Source of the DNA: Bacteroidota bacterium
GTDB taxonomy: Bacteria > Bacteroidota > Bacteroidia > UKL13-3
Reading direction: 5' to 3'
Length of the DNA: 64,000 bases
Assembly (NCBI GenBank): GCA_947457395.1
Contig: CANGVA010000003.1
Location: forward strand, 164,733-228,732
Positions 47,592 through 56,580 of this stretch are shown here, one piece after another (position 1 is the first letter of the stretch; each line of letters starts with the position of its first letter). Below the pieces are notes generated by a model that saw nothing but the letters and a program-made list of their open reading frames with translations, had not been told where the DNA came from and searched no databases. A program made the translations under genes and the position numbers.

Positions 47592-49061
47592 TTATTTTTC
47601 AAACAGGTTAAATAGTTCAATAAGTGTTTCTTTATCATCAAAGTGGTGCTTCACACCTTTTATCTCCTGGTAGTTTTCATGGCCTTTTCCTGCTACCAAA
47701 ATGATGTCACCTTGTTTAGCTGCACGAACCGCAGCCTTCATGGCTTCCTTTCTATCAGCAATGCGTAATGTTTTTTTATAATGCAGAGGCTTTACACCTT
47801 TTTGCATTTCATCCAGGATAATTTCCGGATCTTCATTTCTCGGATTGTCAGAAGTAAAAATGACACTGGTACTAAGTTCACTGGCTATATCTGCCATTAG
47901 CGGACGCTTGGTTGCATCTCTGTTTCCACCGCATCCTACAACAGTAATGAGTTGTTCGTTTTTAGTACGTATTTCATTTATGGTATGCAATACATTTTTT
48001 AATGCATCCGGTGTATGCGCATAATCTACAATACCAATAATGCCTGTTGCAGAACGTACATAATCAAACCTACCTTTCACTGCTTCAATACTGCTCAGGT
48101 GTGTAATAATTTCTTTTTTATCTTTACCCAGTAAAAAGGCTGCGCCATATACAGCCATGATATTGTAGGCATTAAAATTTCCTACCAGCCTAAACCACGC
48201 TTCCTCACCATCGATATTTAGCAGCATACCGGTAAAGTCGCTCTCCAGTATTTTACATTTAAAGTCGGCAACACTGTTTAATGCATAGGTATATTTTGTT
48301 GCATGGGTGTTTTGCAACATGAGCATACCGTTTTTATCATCCTTGTTTGTTAATGCAAAGGCATCTTCATTCACATCATCAAACAATTTCTTTTTTGCTT
48401 TGATGTAGTTATCAAATGTGAGGTGATAATCCAGGTGATCGTGGGTGATGTTATTAAAAATGGTTCCGGCAAAGTGTAGGCCTTTTATTCTGTTCTGATC
48501 AATCGCATGTGAGCTGGCTTCCATGAAGCAATATGTGCAGCCACGCTCAACCATCATGCTTAACAGTTCATTAATTTTAATGGAATCAGGTGTGGTATGT
48601 GTGGCAGGTATTATCTCTTCATCAATCTGATTCTGCACGGTAGATAATAAACCCACATGGTGACCAAACGAGCGAAACAAACGAAACAGGAGTGTTGCCA
48701 CTGTAGTTTTGCCATTGGTTCCTGTTATAGCAGTGAGTTTTAATTTTTTTGAAGGGTGGTTATAAAAAGCCGCAGCAATTAACCCCATCGTTTCACTGCT
48801 ATTATTTACTTTGATGTAGCACACATCCGGATGCAGGGATGCAGGCAAATGCTCACATACAATGGCAGCTGCACCTTTGGCAGCAACTTCATCCATAAAT
48901 ACATGTCCATCAGCCGTGCTGCCCTTAATGGCAAAAAATACGCAACCGTTTTGAACCTTTCTCGAGTCATAGGTAAGCACAGAAGTTTCCTTATCGGTGT
49001 TTCCGCTTATTTCTGCCGGCAGGTTCAATATGATTTCACTAAGCTTTTTCACGTTATCCAA
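47592..49061 (-). CDS. murE: UDP-MurNAc-Ala-Glu--meso-diaminopimelate ligase
   Basis: This 489-residue Mur ligase adds the third residue of the stem peptide. The ATP loop is TGTNGKTTVATLL (about residue 113); the substrate motif DNPRNEDP (about 404-411) is the signature of enzymes that use meso-diaminopimelate rather than lysine, so the wall is predicted to be A1-gamma type. VDYAHTPDAL and GCGGNRDATKRP are also intact. Overlaps ftsI by 8 nt. Confidence 0.97.
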   Translation of the reverse strand: MDNVKKLSEIILNLPAEISGNTDKETSVLTYDSRKVQNGCVFFAIKGSTADGHVFMDEVAAKGAAAIVCEHLPASLHPDVCYIKVNNSSETMGLIAAAFYNHPSKKLKLTAITGTNGKTTVATLLFRLFRSFGHHVGLLSTVQNQIDEEIIPATHTTPDSIKINELLSMMVERGCTYCFMEASSHAIDQNRIKGLHFAGTIFNNITHDHLDYHLTFDNYIKAKKKLFDDVNEDAFALTNKDDKNGMLMLQNTHATKYTYALNSVADFKCKILESDFTGMLLNIDGEEAWFRLVGNFNAYNIMAVYGAAFLLGKDKKEIITHLSSIEAVKGRFDYVRSATGIIGIVDYAHTPDALKNVLHTINEIRTKNEQLITVVGCGGNRDATKRPLMADIASELSTSVIFTSDNPRNEDPEIILDEMQKGVKPLHYKKTLRIADRKEAMKAAVRAAKQGDIILVAGKGHENYQEIKGVKHHFDDKETLIELFNLFEK

Positions 49062-51186
49062 GTTTTAGGTTAATGGTGGCACCTTTTGTAACGGGTTCAC
49101 CCGGATTAATGGATTGAGATTTTACTTTACCATAACCTTCTGTTTGCACTTTGAGTCCGGCATTTTCAAGCAGATAGATGGCATCTTTAAGCCCCATTCC
49201 TTTTACATCAGGAATGAATTGCTTGGATGTTTTAATGGTGCGCAGTTTTACATTGTTTGCTTGTAATTCTGCAACCGCCCATTCGCTTCCGCTTTCTTCT
49301 TCCGTGTCAGCCTGCATCTGTGATGAGATGCTAAGCTTATCAAGAATAGCTTTCAAATCATCTGCAAATCCAATCTTGGCAGGTGGTAGCTGCGGAGTTT
49401 CAGGGGTCACAACATATTTTAGTTCCTTATGCAGATTGGTGCTGGTAGCATATACTTTATCTGCAAGTTCCTTAAATACGGGGCCTGCTACCAAAGAGCC
49501 ATAGTAAATACCATTGGATGGCGCGTTAACCATAACCATACATGTATACTTGGGTTGGTCGGCCGGGAAAAATCCAACAAACGATGACCGATAAATTTGT
49601 TTGGCATACCCATAACGGCCATCTGCAACCAGTGCAGTGCCGGTTTTGCCTGCAACTGTATAATTAGGGTTTTTAAGGTTGGTAGCAGTTCCGTGTTCTA
49701 CTACACCTTTCATCATCGCATGCAAATTTTTAAGTGTGGATGGTTTACAAACCTGCTCCACCATCACGCTTGTTTTAAATTCTTTTATTGGTGTACCTGT
49801 TTTTAAAATTTGCTTTACAAAAATCGGTTTCACCATTTTGCCATTATTGGCAAGCGCATTATAGAGTGTAACAATTTGAAGAGGTGTAACCTTTACTTCA
49901 TAACCAATGGATGACCAAGGAAGCGTAGTGCCATACCAGTCTTTATCTTTTGGATGTTTGATGCGCGGTTTGCCTTCACCACTGAGTTGTATGCCAATAG
50001 GCTCGGTAAGTTTTAAACGCTTCAGGTGGTTATAAAACTTCTCGGGATTGTTTTTATAGGCTGCGTAAACTGCTTTAGATATGGCAACATTGGATGAAAT
50101 TTCAAATGCTTGCTGAAAATTAACCATCCCGTGTCCACCTTCTTCTGCATCATACATGGTGGCATTGGCAAAATATTTTTTCTTGCCACCTTCTGTATCA
50201 TACATATCGGTCATCTGCGCTTTGCCATCTTCAAGCAAAGCCATCATGGATGTAATTTTGAAGGTGGAACCGGGCTCCAGACTTTCGCCTACGGCATAAT
50301 TATATTTCTCTGTATACTGTCCTTCGGCTACCCTTGTAAGATTGGCAATGGCTTTTATCTCACCGGTTTTTACTTCCATTAAAATTGCGGTGCCCCACTC
50401 GGCTTTATTTTTAATAAGTGTATTTAATAGCGCCTGTTCAGCAACATCCTGCAGGTTTACGTCAATGGTGCTCATCACATCCAATCCGTTTCGTGCCTCA
50501 ATTTGCTGTTCCTCATCATTCACCGGAATCCATGTGCCACCCGCAATGCGCTGCATTACACGCTTGCCCGGTTTTCCTGCCAGTTCTTTATCAAATGCCC
50601 CTTCAATACCAACAGGTGCAATTCCTTTTACACTGTAACCGATGGTACGTTCTGCCAAATAATCAAAAGGTTTTTCGCGCCTGTTTTTTTCTTCAATGTT
50701 TAATCCGCCTTTATACTTTCCTTCTCTGAAAATAGGGAATTGCTTTACCCTTTTCATTTGTGTGTAGTTAACCTTGCGCTTAAGCAAATAATAGCGGTCG
50801 CCACGGTTTTTTACATTGGTTAAAATGCGTTTATATTCAGCTTTGCTGCGGTCCTCAAACTCTGTAGCAAGGCAGTAAGCCAGTGAGTCGAGTTGATTGC
50901 TGAAAATTTCCTCATCCTGAAAAGCCGGAGCTTTTCCATCCAGTCTTAAATCATAAATAGGTAAGGAGGTAGCCAGTAAACTGCCGTCAGCGGCAAAGAT
51001 ATTTCCGCGTGAAGGTTCAACAGTTTGAATACTCGTGCTCAGATGATCGGCAAGTGCAAGCCAGTGCTTTTTTTCCAGGTATTGTATTTTAAACAGATAG
51101 GCCACAATAACCATTGCAAACACCGCCACAAAGGCAAATGCGGTATAAGTGCGGATTAATATGACTTTTCTGATATTAGTTGCCAC
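49054..51186 (-). CDS. ftsI: septal transpeptidase FtsI (class B PBP) with PASTA domain
   Basis: This 710-residue class B penicillin-binding protein has an N-terminal membrane helix (about 10-30), a dimerisation/pedestal region (to about 230) and a transpeptidase domain with the SxxK motif PGSTFK (about residue 305), SSN (about 362) and KTGT (about 515). One PASTA domain closes the protein (last 60 residues, FIPDVKGMGLKDAIYLL). PASTA on the septal PBP is usual in Bacteroidota and absent from E. coli FtsI. It cross-links septal wall made by FtsW. Its start overlaps the FtsL-like gene by 11 nt. Confidence 0.95.
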   Translation of the reverse strand: MATNIRKVILIRTYTAFAFVAVFAMVIVAYLFKIQYLEKKHWLALADHLSTSIQTVEPSRGNIFAADGSLLATSLPIYDLRLDGKAPAFQDEEIFSNQLDSLAYCLATEFEDRSKAEYKRILTNVKNRGDRYYLLKRKVNYTQMKRVKQFPIFREGKYKGGLNIEEKNRREKPFDYLAERTIGYSVKGIAPVGIEGAFDKELAGKPGKRVMQRIAGGTWIPVNDEEQQIEARNGLDVMSTIDVNLQDVAEQALLNTLIKNKAEWGTAILMEVKTGEIKAIANLTRVAEGQYTEKYNYAVGESLEPGSTFKITSMMALLEDGKAQMTDMYDTEGGKKKYFANATMYDAEEGGHGMVNFQQAFEISSNVAISKAVYAAYKNNPEKFYNHLKRLKLTEPIGIQLSGEGKPRIKHPKDKDWYGTTLPWSSIGYEVKVTPLQIVTLYNALANNGKMVKPIFVKQILKTGTPIKEFKTSVMVEQVCKPSTLKNLHAMMKGVVEHGTATNLKNPNYTVAGKTGTALVADGRYGYAKQIYRSSFVGFFPADQPKYTCMVMVNAPSNGIYYGSLVAGPVFKELADKVYATSTNLHKELKYVVTPETPQLPPAKIGFADDLKAILDKLSISSQMQADTEEESGSEWAVAELQANNVKLRTIKTSKQFIPDVKGMGLKDAIYLLENAGLKVQTEGYGKVKSQSINPGEPVTKGATINLKLG

Positions 51187-51571
51187 CGGTTGTTATTTTT
51201 ATAGGAGGTGTTACCAGTTCTTTAATGCCAAGCGTATCTAGTTTTTTTGCAACAGCAGACTGTTTACTCTCACTCATCAGTTCACTTAAAATACTGATAT
51301 ACTCTGAGCGCAACTCTTTTATCTCTTTATTAAGTTTATCTGTTTTTCGGATAATCCTTTCGGTATTATGTCCGTTCCATATATGCAGCAGCAGCAGCCC
51401 TACCACAAAGAGTCCGAAAGGAATTTGTTGCAACAACCAGGTATTGGAAATATTAAAATCAAAATCAGCTACCTTTTGCATGGTGCTGGTAAGCCGTGAT
51501 TTTTCTTTTGGTTTTTCTTCAACCTCCGGTGTGTCTGTTTCTTCTTTCTCTATAATGATTTTATTGGCCAA
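51176..51571 (-). CDS. ftsL: FtsL-like cell division protein
   Basis: This 131-residue bitopic protein has an acidic cytoplasmic N-terminus (EKEETDTPEVEEKPKEK), one membrane helix (about 51-66) and a periplasmic coiled-coil stretch (IIRKTDKLNKEIKELRSEY). The call rests on topology and on the place between rsmH and ftsI, where ftsL always lies; sequence similarity in this family is weak. It would form the FtsQLB-type complex; an FtsB gene is not in the operon. Confidence 0.8.
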   Translation of the reverse strand: MANKIIIEKEETDTPEVEEKPKEKSRLTSTMQKVADFDFNISNTWLLQQIPFGLFVVGLLLLHIWNGHNTERIIRKTDKLNKEIKELRSEYISILSELMSESKQSAVAKKLDTLGIKELVTPPIKITTGGN

Positions 51572-51592
51572 TGTATATGCGTGTGATAAGGG

Positions 51593-52498
51593 TTAAACTT
51601 TTTCGGCTATTCTTAATTTGGCACTGCGAGCGCGTGTATTTTTTTCCAGCTCTTGCGTGCTTGCCGTAATGGCTTTTTTATCTACAGGATTAAACGGTCT
51701 GATGATGTGGCCATAAAAATCTTTCTCTACTTCTCCATTGAAATTGCCGCTATTTATAAAGTTCTTTACTAGCCTGTCTTCAAGAGAGTGGTAGCTCATT
51801 ACCACCAAACGGCCTTTACTTTTAAGCACATCTTTTGATTGTTCCAGCAATCGTTTCAATACTTCCAGCTCCTGATTTACCTCAATACGCAGGGCCTGAA
51901 ACACCTGCGCCCAGAATTTGTAATCTTTAAATTTTGGAGCAAATGGCTGCAGGCATGCTTTTAAATCGGCTATGGTTACAAATGGCTTACCTGTTCTTTT
52001 TTCGCAAATGGCCTTGGCTAGTTTACGGCTGTTATTCAGTTCACCATATTGATAAAAAATGGATGCCAATTGCGCTTCGCTATACTCATTTAGCACGGAA
52101 GCAGCACTCAGCTTGTTTTCCTTGCTCATGCGCATATCCAGCACGGCATCATCAAACCGGAAGGAAAATCCGCGTTCATCTGTATCAAATTGATGTGATG
52201 AAACACCCAGATCAGCCAGCACGCCATCTACCGGTAGCAGTTCCTGATACCGCAGGTGATTTTTTAGGAAGGAAAAATTTTGATCTATAAAAACAAGCCG
52301 CTTGTCATCAGGCAGGTTCTGTTTGGCAGCCTCATCCTGATCAAATGCAACCAGTATGCCTTTGCTGCTTAGCTTTTTCAAAATGGCACGGGAATGACCT
52401 CCACCGCCAAAAGTTACATCGACATAAATTCCGTCAGGGTTGATATGGAGGCCTTCGATACATTCATTCAGCATTACCGGAACGTGATACTCAGTCAT
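51593..52498 (-). CDS. rsmH: 16S rRNA (cytosine(1402)-N(4))-methyltransferase
   Basis: This 301-residue SAM-dependent methyltransferase (MraW/RsmH) modifies C1402 in the ribosomal P-site. It begins YHVPVMLNECIEGL, has the SAM loop DVTFGGGGHSRAIL, the LADLGVSSHQFD motif and FSFRFDDAVLDMRM, and ends with NTRARSAKLRIAEK. Length is normal. Overlaps mraZ by 8 nt. Confidence 0.97.
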   Translation of the reverse strand: MTEYHVPVMLNECIEGLHINPDGIYVDVTFGGGGHSRAILKKLSSKGILVAFDQDEAAKQNLPDDKRLVFIDQNFSFLKNHLRYQELLPVDGVLADLGVSSHQFDTDERGFSFRFDDAVLDMRMSKENKLSAASVLNEYSEAQLASIFYQYGELNNSRKLAKAICEKRTGKPFVTIADLKACLQPFAPKFKDYKFWAQVFQALRIEVNQELEVLKRLLEQSKDVLKSKGRLVVMSYHSLEDRLVKNFINSGNFNGEVEKDFYGHIIRPFNPVDKKAITASTQELEKNTRARSAKLRIAEKV

Positions 52499-52955
52499 CG
52501 TTCCTCCTTTCCTTCTTGGTCATTACCTCTTCGGCAAGGGCTGAAAAGTCTGCCGGCTCCTCGCTCAGCATCTTATCATAATTGGCTTTGCTCCACAATT
52601 CTATTTTATTGCCATAAGCCAGTAAAACCAGATCGGTTTTAAGTCCGGCATATTCCTGCAGCGGTTTGGGTATAAGCACCCTGGATGAGCCATCCATCTC
52701 CAGCTGGCTTGCACCACGCAGAAAATAGCGCTTAAACTCACGCTCCTTCTTTATATAATCACTCAGCTTATTAATCTCTGATGCAATTTGTTCCCACTCA
52801 TTGCTTGGATACAGCACACAGCATTTCTCAAAACCGCGGTTGATAAAAAAGGTGTCCTTGGCGGCTTTGGGCAGCTGCTTTTTTAGTGCGGCAGGTATAA
52901 TTAACCTTCCCTTCACATCCAGCTTACATTCATATTCTCCGTGCAGTTGAGCCAT
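52491..52955 (-). CDS. mraZ: MraZ, transcriptional regulator of the dcw operon
   Basis: This 154-residue protein has two AbrB/SpoVT-like swapped-hairpin domains: the first around DVKGRLIIPAALKKQL (residues 14-29) and the second around DGSSRVLIPKPLQEYAGL (about 87-104), each with the DxxGR/SSR DNA-contact loop. MraZ forms rings that bind short direct repeats ahead of its own operon; such a site is seen 41-67 nt upstream of the start (52996-53022). It heads a 13-gene operon. Confidence 0.96.
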   Translation of the reverse strand: MAQLHGEYECKLDVKGRLIIPAALKKQLPKAAKDTFFINRGFEKCCVLYPSNEWEQIASEINKLSDYIKKEREFKRYFLRGASQLEMDGSSRVLIPKPLQEYAGLKTDLVLLAYGNKIELWSKANYDKMLSEEPADFSALAEEVMTKKERRNDD

Positions 52956-52995
52956 TTTTTTGATTCGATTCGCCTGCTAAACTAAAAATAAAAAA

Positions 52996-53022
52996 CCACT
53001 TTTCGCTACTTTCCCCCACTTT
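52996..53022 (-). promoter_or_regulatory. MraZ box: three direct heptamers with 10-nt period
   Basis: Read on the minus strand: AAAGTGG, AAAGTAG, AAAGTGG, each separated by 3 nt (GGG, CGA). This is the form known for MraZ boxes outside Enterobacteria (AAAGTG-type heptamers with 3-nt spacers), placed 40 nt before the mraZ start codon. A weak -7 box TAGTTTAG (52984 to 52977, one mismatch to TAnnTTTG) lies between the box and the gene, so bound MraZ would sit over the -33 region. Confidence 0.8.
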
Positions 53023-53076
53023 GTGGAAAAAATGTGGTTTTTATGGGTGTGTAGATTCACCACCAACTGCCGAAGT

Positions 53077-53170
53077 ATGCAGGTTTTACAATGGTTTACG
53101 GGAGGTGGTGTTTGGTGGCGTATTTTTTATGCAGTGGCCCATGCGGGCAGGCATTTAATAAAACCTGCAT
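53077..53170. other. 12-bp inverted repeat upstream of gldA
   Basis: ATGCAGGTTTTA (53077-53088) and TAAAACCTGCAT (53159-53170) are exact inverse copies 70 nt apart in the mraZ-gldA intergenic region. The right arm ends 15 nt before the gldA -7 box. It could be a looping operator or a remnant of a dispersed palindromic repeat (the AACCTG/CAGGTT core resembles that of the element at 13466). Confidence 0.35.
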
Positions 53171-53185
53171 TGTCAACCTTTTTCA

Positions 53186-53193
53186 TACTTTTG
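53186..53193 (+). promoter_or_regulatory. -7 promoter box of gldA
   Basis: TACTTTTG matches TAnnTTTG exactly, 15 nt before the gldA ATG. A TTG at 53170-53172 lies 13 nt upstream, shorter than the usual 17-23 nt spacing, so the -33 part is uncertain. Confidence 0.45.
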
Positions 53194-53208
53194 CTGACCA
53201 ATATCTAT

Positions 53209-54117
53209 ATGTCGATACAGGTAGAGCAGTTAACTAAGGTTTACGGAGCGCAAAAAGCACTCGATTCCATATCCTTTTCAGTGAAGCCGGGTGAGATCCT
53301 TGGTTTCCTCGGGCCTAATGGTGCAGGAAAATCAACCACCATGAAAATATTAACCGGTTATATTCCCCAAACCAGCGGAAAGGCATCGGTTTGCGGTTTT
53401 GATGTGGCCGAGCAGTCTATTGAGGTCAGAAAACATATTGGCTACTTACCTGAGTTAAATCCATTATATACAGATATGTATATTAAAGAGTACCTCTTGT
53501 TTGCAGCCGAAGTTCAGGGCGTAAAGAAAGGTGTAATAAATAAAGTGGATGAGATGATTGAACGTGTGGGTCTCATACCTGAACGTAGTAAAAAAATTGG
53601 GCAGTTGTCAAAAGGGTTTCGACAACGCGTTGGTTTGGCACAAGCCATGATTCATAATCCGCAAGTACTGATATTGGATGAGCCAACAACAGGTCTTGAT
53701 CCCAATCAGGTAGTGGAGATTAGGGCATTAATAAAGGAGATAGGTAAAGATAAAACGGTTATTCTTTCTACGCATATTATGCAAGAGGTAGAGAGTATGT
53801 GCAACCGCGTGGTGATTATTAATAAAGGTAAGATTGTTGCAGATGACGTGATTGGTAAACTTAAACAGGGATTGAGTGGCGATATGCAAATTACCATTGA
53901 GTTAAAACAACAGATACCGGTGGATACACTGAAGCAGATTCAAGGTGTAAAGGATGTAAAGCAATCAGGCAAAAAATATGTGCTGCGTTGCGAAGGTGAT
54001 ATGCGCGAGCAGATTTCGGTTGCTGCCGCAACCAACGGTTGGATTCTCCTTTCAATGTCGGCCGAAGGCGAATCATTGGAAAAAGTATTTCAAAAATTAA
54101 CCAAACGGTCATCATGA
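53209..54117 (+). CDS. gldA: gliding-motility-type ABC transporter ATPase GldA
   Basis: This 302-residue ATPase has Walker A GPNGAGKST (about residue 38), signature LSKGFRQRVGLAQAM, Walker B VLILDEPTTGLDP and switch His in STHIMQEV. The C-terminal 75 residues (MQITIELKQQ, VKDVKQSGKKY) are the extension seen in drug/export-type ABC-2 ATPases. The start at 53209 (MSIQVEQLTKVYG) fits the family; the frame stays open upstream, but that sequence carries the mraZ/gldA control region. Overlaps gldF by 4 nt (ATGA). With GldF and GldG it forms an ABC system required for gliding in Flavobacterium. Confidence 0.88.
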   Translation: MSIQVEQLTKVYGAQKALDSISFSVKPGEILGFLGPNGAGKSTTMKILTGYIPQTSGKASVCGFDVAEQSIEVRKHIGYLPELNPLYTDMYIKEYLLFAAEVQGVKKGVINKVDEMIERVGLIPERSKKIGQLSKGFRQRVGLAQAMIHNPQVLILDEPTTGLDPNQVVEIRALIKEIGKDKTVILSTHIMQEVESMCNRVVIINKGKIVADDVIGKLKQGLSGDMQITIELKQQIPVDTLKQIQGVKDVKQSGKKYVLRCEGDMREQISVAAATNGWILLSMSAEGESLEKVFQKLTKRSS

Positions 54118-54842
54118 TTATCATACTCAAGAAAGAAGTTCGTGCTTTTCTCAGTTCACTTATTGCCTATGTGGTGATGATTGTGTTTTTGGCAGCCACC
54201 GGTTTATTTATGTGGATACTGCCCGATTACAATGTGTTTGATATGGGTTATGCCAATTTGGACATGTTATTTAGCATGGCGCCTTGGCTATTTATTTTCC
54301 TCATTTCAGCAATTACCATGCGCTCCTTCAGTGAAGAAAAAAGAGCAGGCACCATTGAAATTTTAACAACCAAGCCATTAACCGATTTGCAAATTATTTT
54401 AGGTAAATATTTTGCCGGTGTGGTGCTGGTAATTTTCTCTTTGATACCCACACTTATTTATTTCTATACCATTTATCAGCTGGGAGCTACCAAAGGCAAT
54501 ATGGATATGGGTGCCACGTGGGGTTCTTATCTCGGATTATTTTTTCTGGCCAGTTGTTTTGTGGCTATTGGTATTTTTTCTTCCAGCATCAGCGATAATC
54601 AAATTGTTTCTTTCATTATTTCCATGTTTTTGTGTTATGGTTTTTACTCTTTATTCGATTTGTTTGCCGATTTTAAATTGTTGGGGTCATTCGATGCAGT
54701 TATCGCATCACTGGGAATTAGCGCACATTATCAATCCATAAGCAGGGGAGTGATTGATTCAAGGGATATCATTTATTTCTTATCTGTTATTGTGGCTTTT
54801 ATTTGGGCTACTAAAACAGTTTTTGGTTCACGCAAATGGTAA
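54114..54842 (+). CDS. gldF: ABC-2 type permease GldF
   Basis: This 242-residue membrane protein has about six helices and starts MIIILKKEVRAFLSSLIAYVV; the motif MRSFSEEKRAGTIEILTTKPLTDLQIILGK-type stretch around residues 63-92 is typical of ABC-2 permeases. The call as GldF comes from size, from its place between GldA and GldG, and from the matching N-terminus. It probably forms the membrane channel part of the complex; the transported substrate is unknown in all organisms. Confidence 0.85.
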   Translation: MIIILKKEVRAFLSSLIAYVVMIVFLAATGLFMWILPDYNVFDMGYANLDMLFSMAPWLFIFLISAITMRSFSEEKRAGTIEILTTKPLTDLQIILGKYFAGVVLVIFSLIPTLIYFYTIYQLGATKGNMDMGATWGSYLGLFFLASCFVAIGIFSSSISDNQIVSFIISMFLCYGFYSLFDLFADFKLLGSFDAVIASLGISAHYQSISRGVIDSRDIIYFLSVIVAFIWATKTVFGSRKW

Positions 54843-56578
54843 GAGGAGGAACAGAAGTGAAGAACAATAAACAAACCAATAAAAGAAGAAATTATAAAAC
54901 ACAGGCCATTGTTGAGCTTGTATTGATGCTTTCTGTTCTGGTGTTCATCAATCTTATTCTGTCCAGATATTTTTTCAGAATAGATTTAACTAAGGAGAAG
55001 CGTTACTCCTTATCAGCTGCAAGTATTAATCTGGCAAAAAAGGTTGATGATGTGTTGTATGTAAAATGCTATTTACAGGGCGAGTTTCCTGCAGGTTTTA
55101 AGCGCCTGAGCAAATCAACCCGCGAAATGCTGGATGAATTCAGGGCATACTCGGGCGGGCAAATACAATATGAATTTATTGATCCGTTTGCAGAGGCTGA
55201 TGCAAAAAAATCTGGTGATATTGTGCAGGAACTTGGAGCCAAAGGGTTACAACCAACCAGCGTGCAGATAAAAAAGGATGATGAACTATCGCAGAAAATA
55301 ATTGTGCCGGGTGCACTCTTTTATTATAAAGGCAAAGAAATTGCAGTGAACCTGCTTAAAGGGCAGTTTGGTGCAGCACCAGAGGAAGTAATCAATAGTT
55401 CTATTGAATTGCTTGAGTATGAAATTGCCAATGCGTTAAGAAAAGCTACAGAAAATAAAGTAAAGCGAATTGCAATACTGGAAGATCATGGTGAACTTGA
55501 TAAGTGGGACGTGGCAGAAGCCAAGGCAGAGCTGGAACAGTATTACGATGTAAAGCGTATTCCGCTAACCATGGTGCCGCCCCAAGAATTAAATAATTAT
55601 ACAGGCGTTATTATTGCTAAGCCTACAACTGCGTTTACCGAGTATGATAAGTTTAAATTAGACCAATACATCATGAACGGTGGAAAGGTGCTATGGTTTA
55701 TTGATTCACAGATTGCCGATATGGATAGTTTACAAAAAGAACCCATGTTTATGAGCGGTAGTTATCAGCTAAATTTGGATGACATGCTCTTTAGGTATGG
55801 GGTGCGTATAAATTATAATTTGGTTCAGGATATACAATGTGAGGCCATTCCTATTTTAGCCGGTATGCGAAACGGCATGCCGCAGCAAAAATTATTGCCC
55901 TGGTTATTTTATCCAGCTGCTGCGCCTGTTGTTGATCATCCGATTGTTAAAAATATGGATCCTGTTTGGTTTCAATTTGCATCGGGTATAGATACTACTT
56001 CCAACAAAAGAATAAGAAAAACAGTATTGCTTCAATCCTCACCTTATGCGCGCGCAGTGCCATCGCCTGTGAGGGTTGATTTAAATATGGCACGTGTGAG
56101 ACCTGATCCGGATATGTTTACCAAAGGGAATATACCACTGGCTGTATTGCTCGAAGGAGAATTTACTTCCATCTTTCAATATCGTATGGGAGCATCTGAA
56201 TCAAGTGAGTTGCCATTTAAGGAAAGAATCAGTTCCAATAAAATGATTGTAGTTGCAGATGGAGATGTGATTCGAAACCAACGCAAAAAATCAACCGGAG
56301 AAATTTATCCGCTTGGCTATAATCGTTATACAAATCAGCAATTTGGAAACAAACGTTTTGTGCTCAATTGCATAGATTACCTATGTGATGACTCAGGCAT
56401 TATAGAAGTGCGCGGAAAAGAAATTACCCTCCGACTACTCAATAAAGGAAAAATTAAAAAGGAAAAAGGAACCTGGCAGGCAATTAATATGATTGCTCCG
56501 CTGGCATTGGTTTTGTTTTTTGGAGGTATTAACCGCTGGGTGCGTAAACGTAAATACGTGTATAAGCAGGCTGCATAA
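54836..56578 (+). CDS. gldG: GldG family auxiliary ABC component
   Basis: This 580-residue protein has one N-terminal membrane helix (about 27-47), then a periplasmic GldG/IFT52-like domain with RIDLTKEKRYSLS, FRAYSGGQIQYEFIDPF and NGGKVLWFIDSQI. A second membrane helix is near the C-terminus (APLALVLFFGGINRW), ending in a basic tail. This two-helix layout is that of GldG. Overlaps gldF by 7 nt. It is the extracytoplasmic component of the GldAFG complex. Confidence 0.88.
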   Translation: MVRGGTEVKNNKQTNKRRNYKTQAIVELVLMLSVLVFINLILSRYFFRIDLTKEKRYSLSAASINLAKKVDDVLYVKCYLQGEFPAGFKRLSKSTREMLDEFRAYSGGQIQYEFIDPFAEADAKKSGDIVQELGAKGLQPTSVQIKKDDELSQKIIVPGALFYYKGKEIAVNLLKGQFGAAPEEVINSSIELLEYEIANALRKATENKVKRIAILEDHGELDKWDVAEAKAELEQYYDVKRIPLTMVPPQELNNYTGVIIAKPTTAFTEYDKFKLDQYIMNGGKVLWFIDSQIADMDSLQKEPMFMSGSYQLNLDDMLFRYGVRINYNLVQDIQCEAIPILAGMRNGMPQQKLLPWLFYPAAAPVVDHPIVKNMDPVWFQFASGIDTTSNKRIRKTVLLQSSPYARAVPSPVRVDLNMARVRPDPDMFTKGNIPLAVLLEGEFTSIFQYRMGASESSELPFKERISSNKMIVVADGDVIRNQRKKSTGEIYPLGYNRYTNQQFGNKRFVLNCIDYLCDDSGIIEVRGKEITLRLLNKGKIKKEKGTWQAINMIAPLALVLFFGGINRWVRKRKYVYKQAA

Positions 56579-56580
56579 GT

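Noticed and set aside
53023..53208. In-frame extension of gldA by 62 codons with a hydrophobic stretch.
   Set aside because: It would read through the MraZ box edge and the gldA -7 box; the ATG at 53209 gives the normal ABC ATPase N-terminus.
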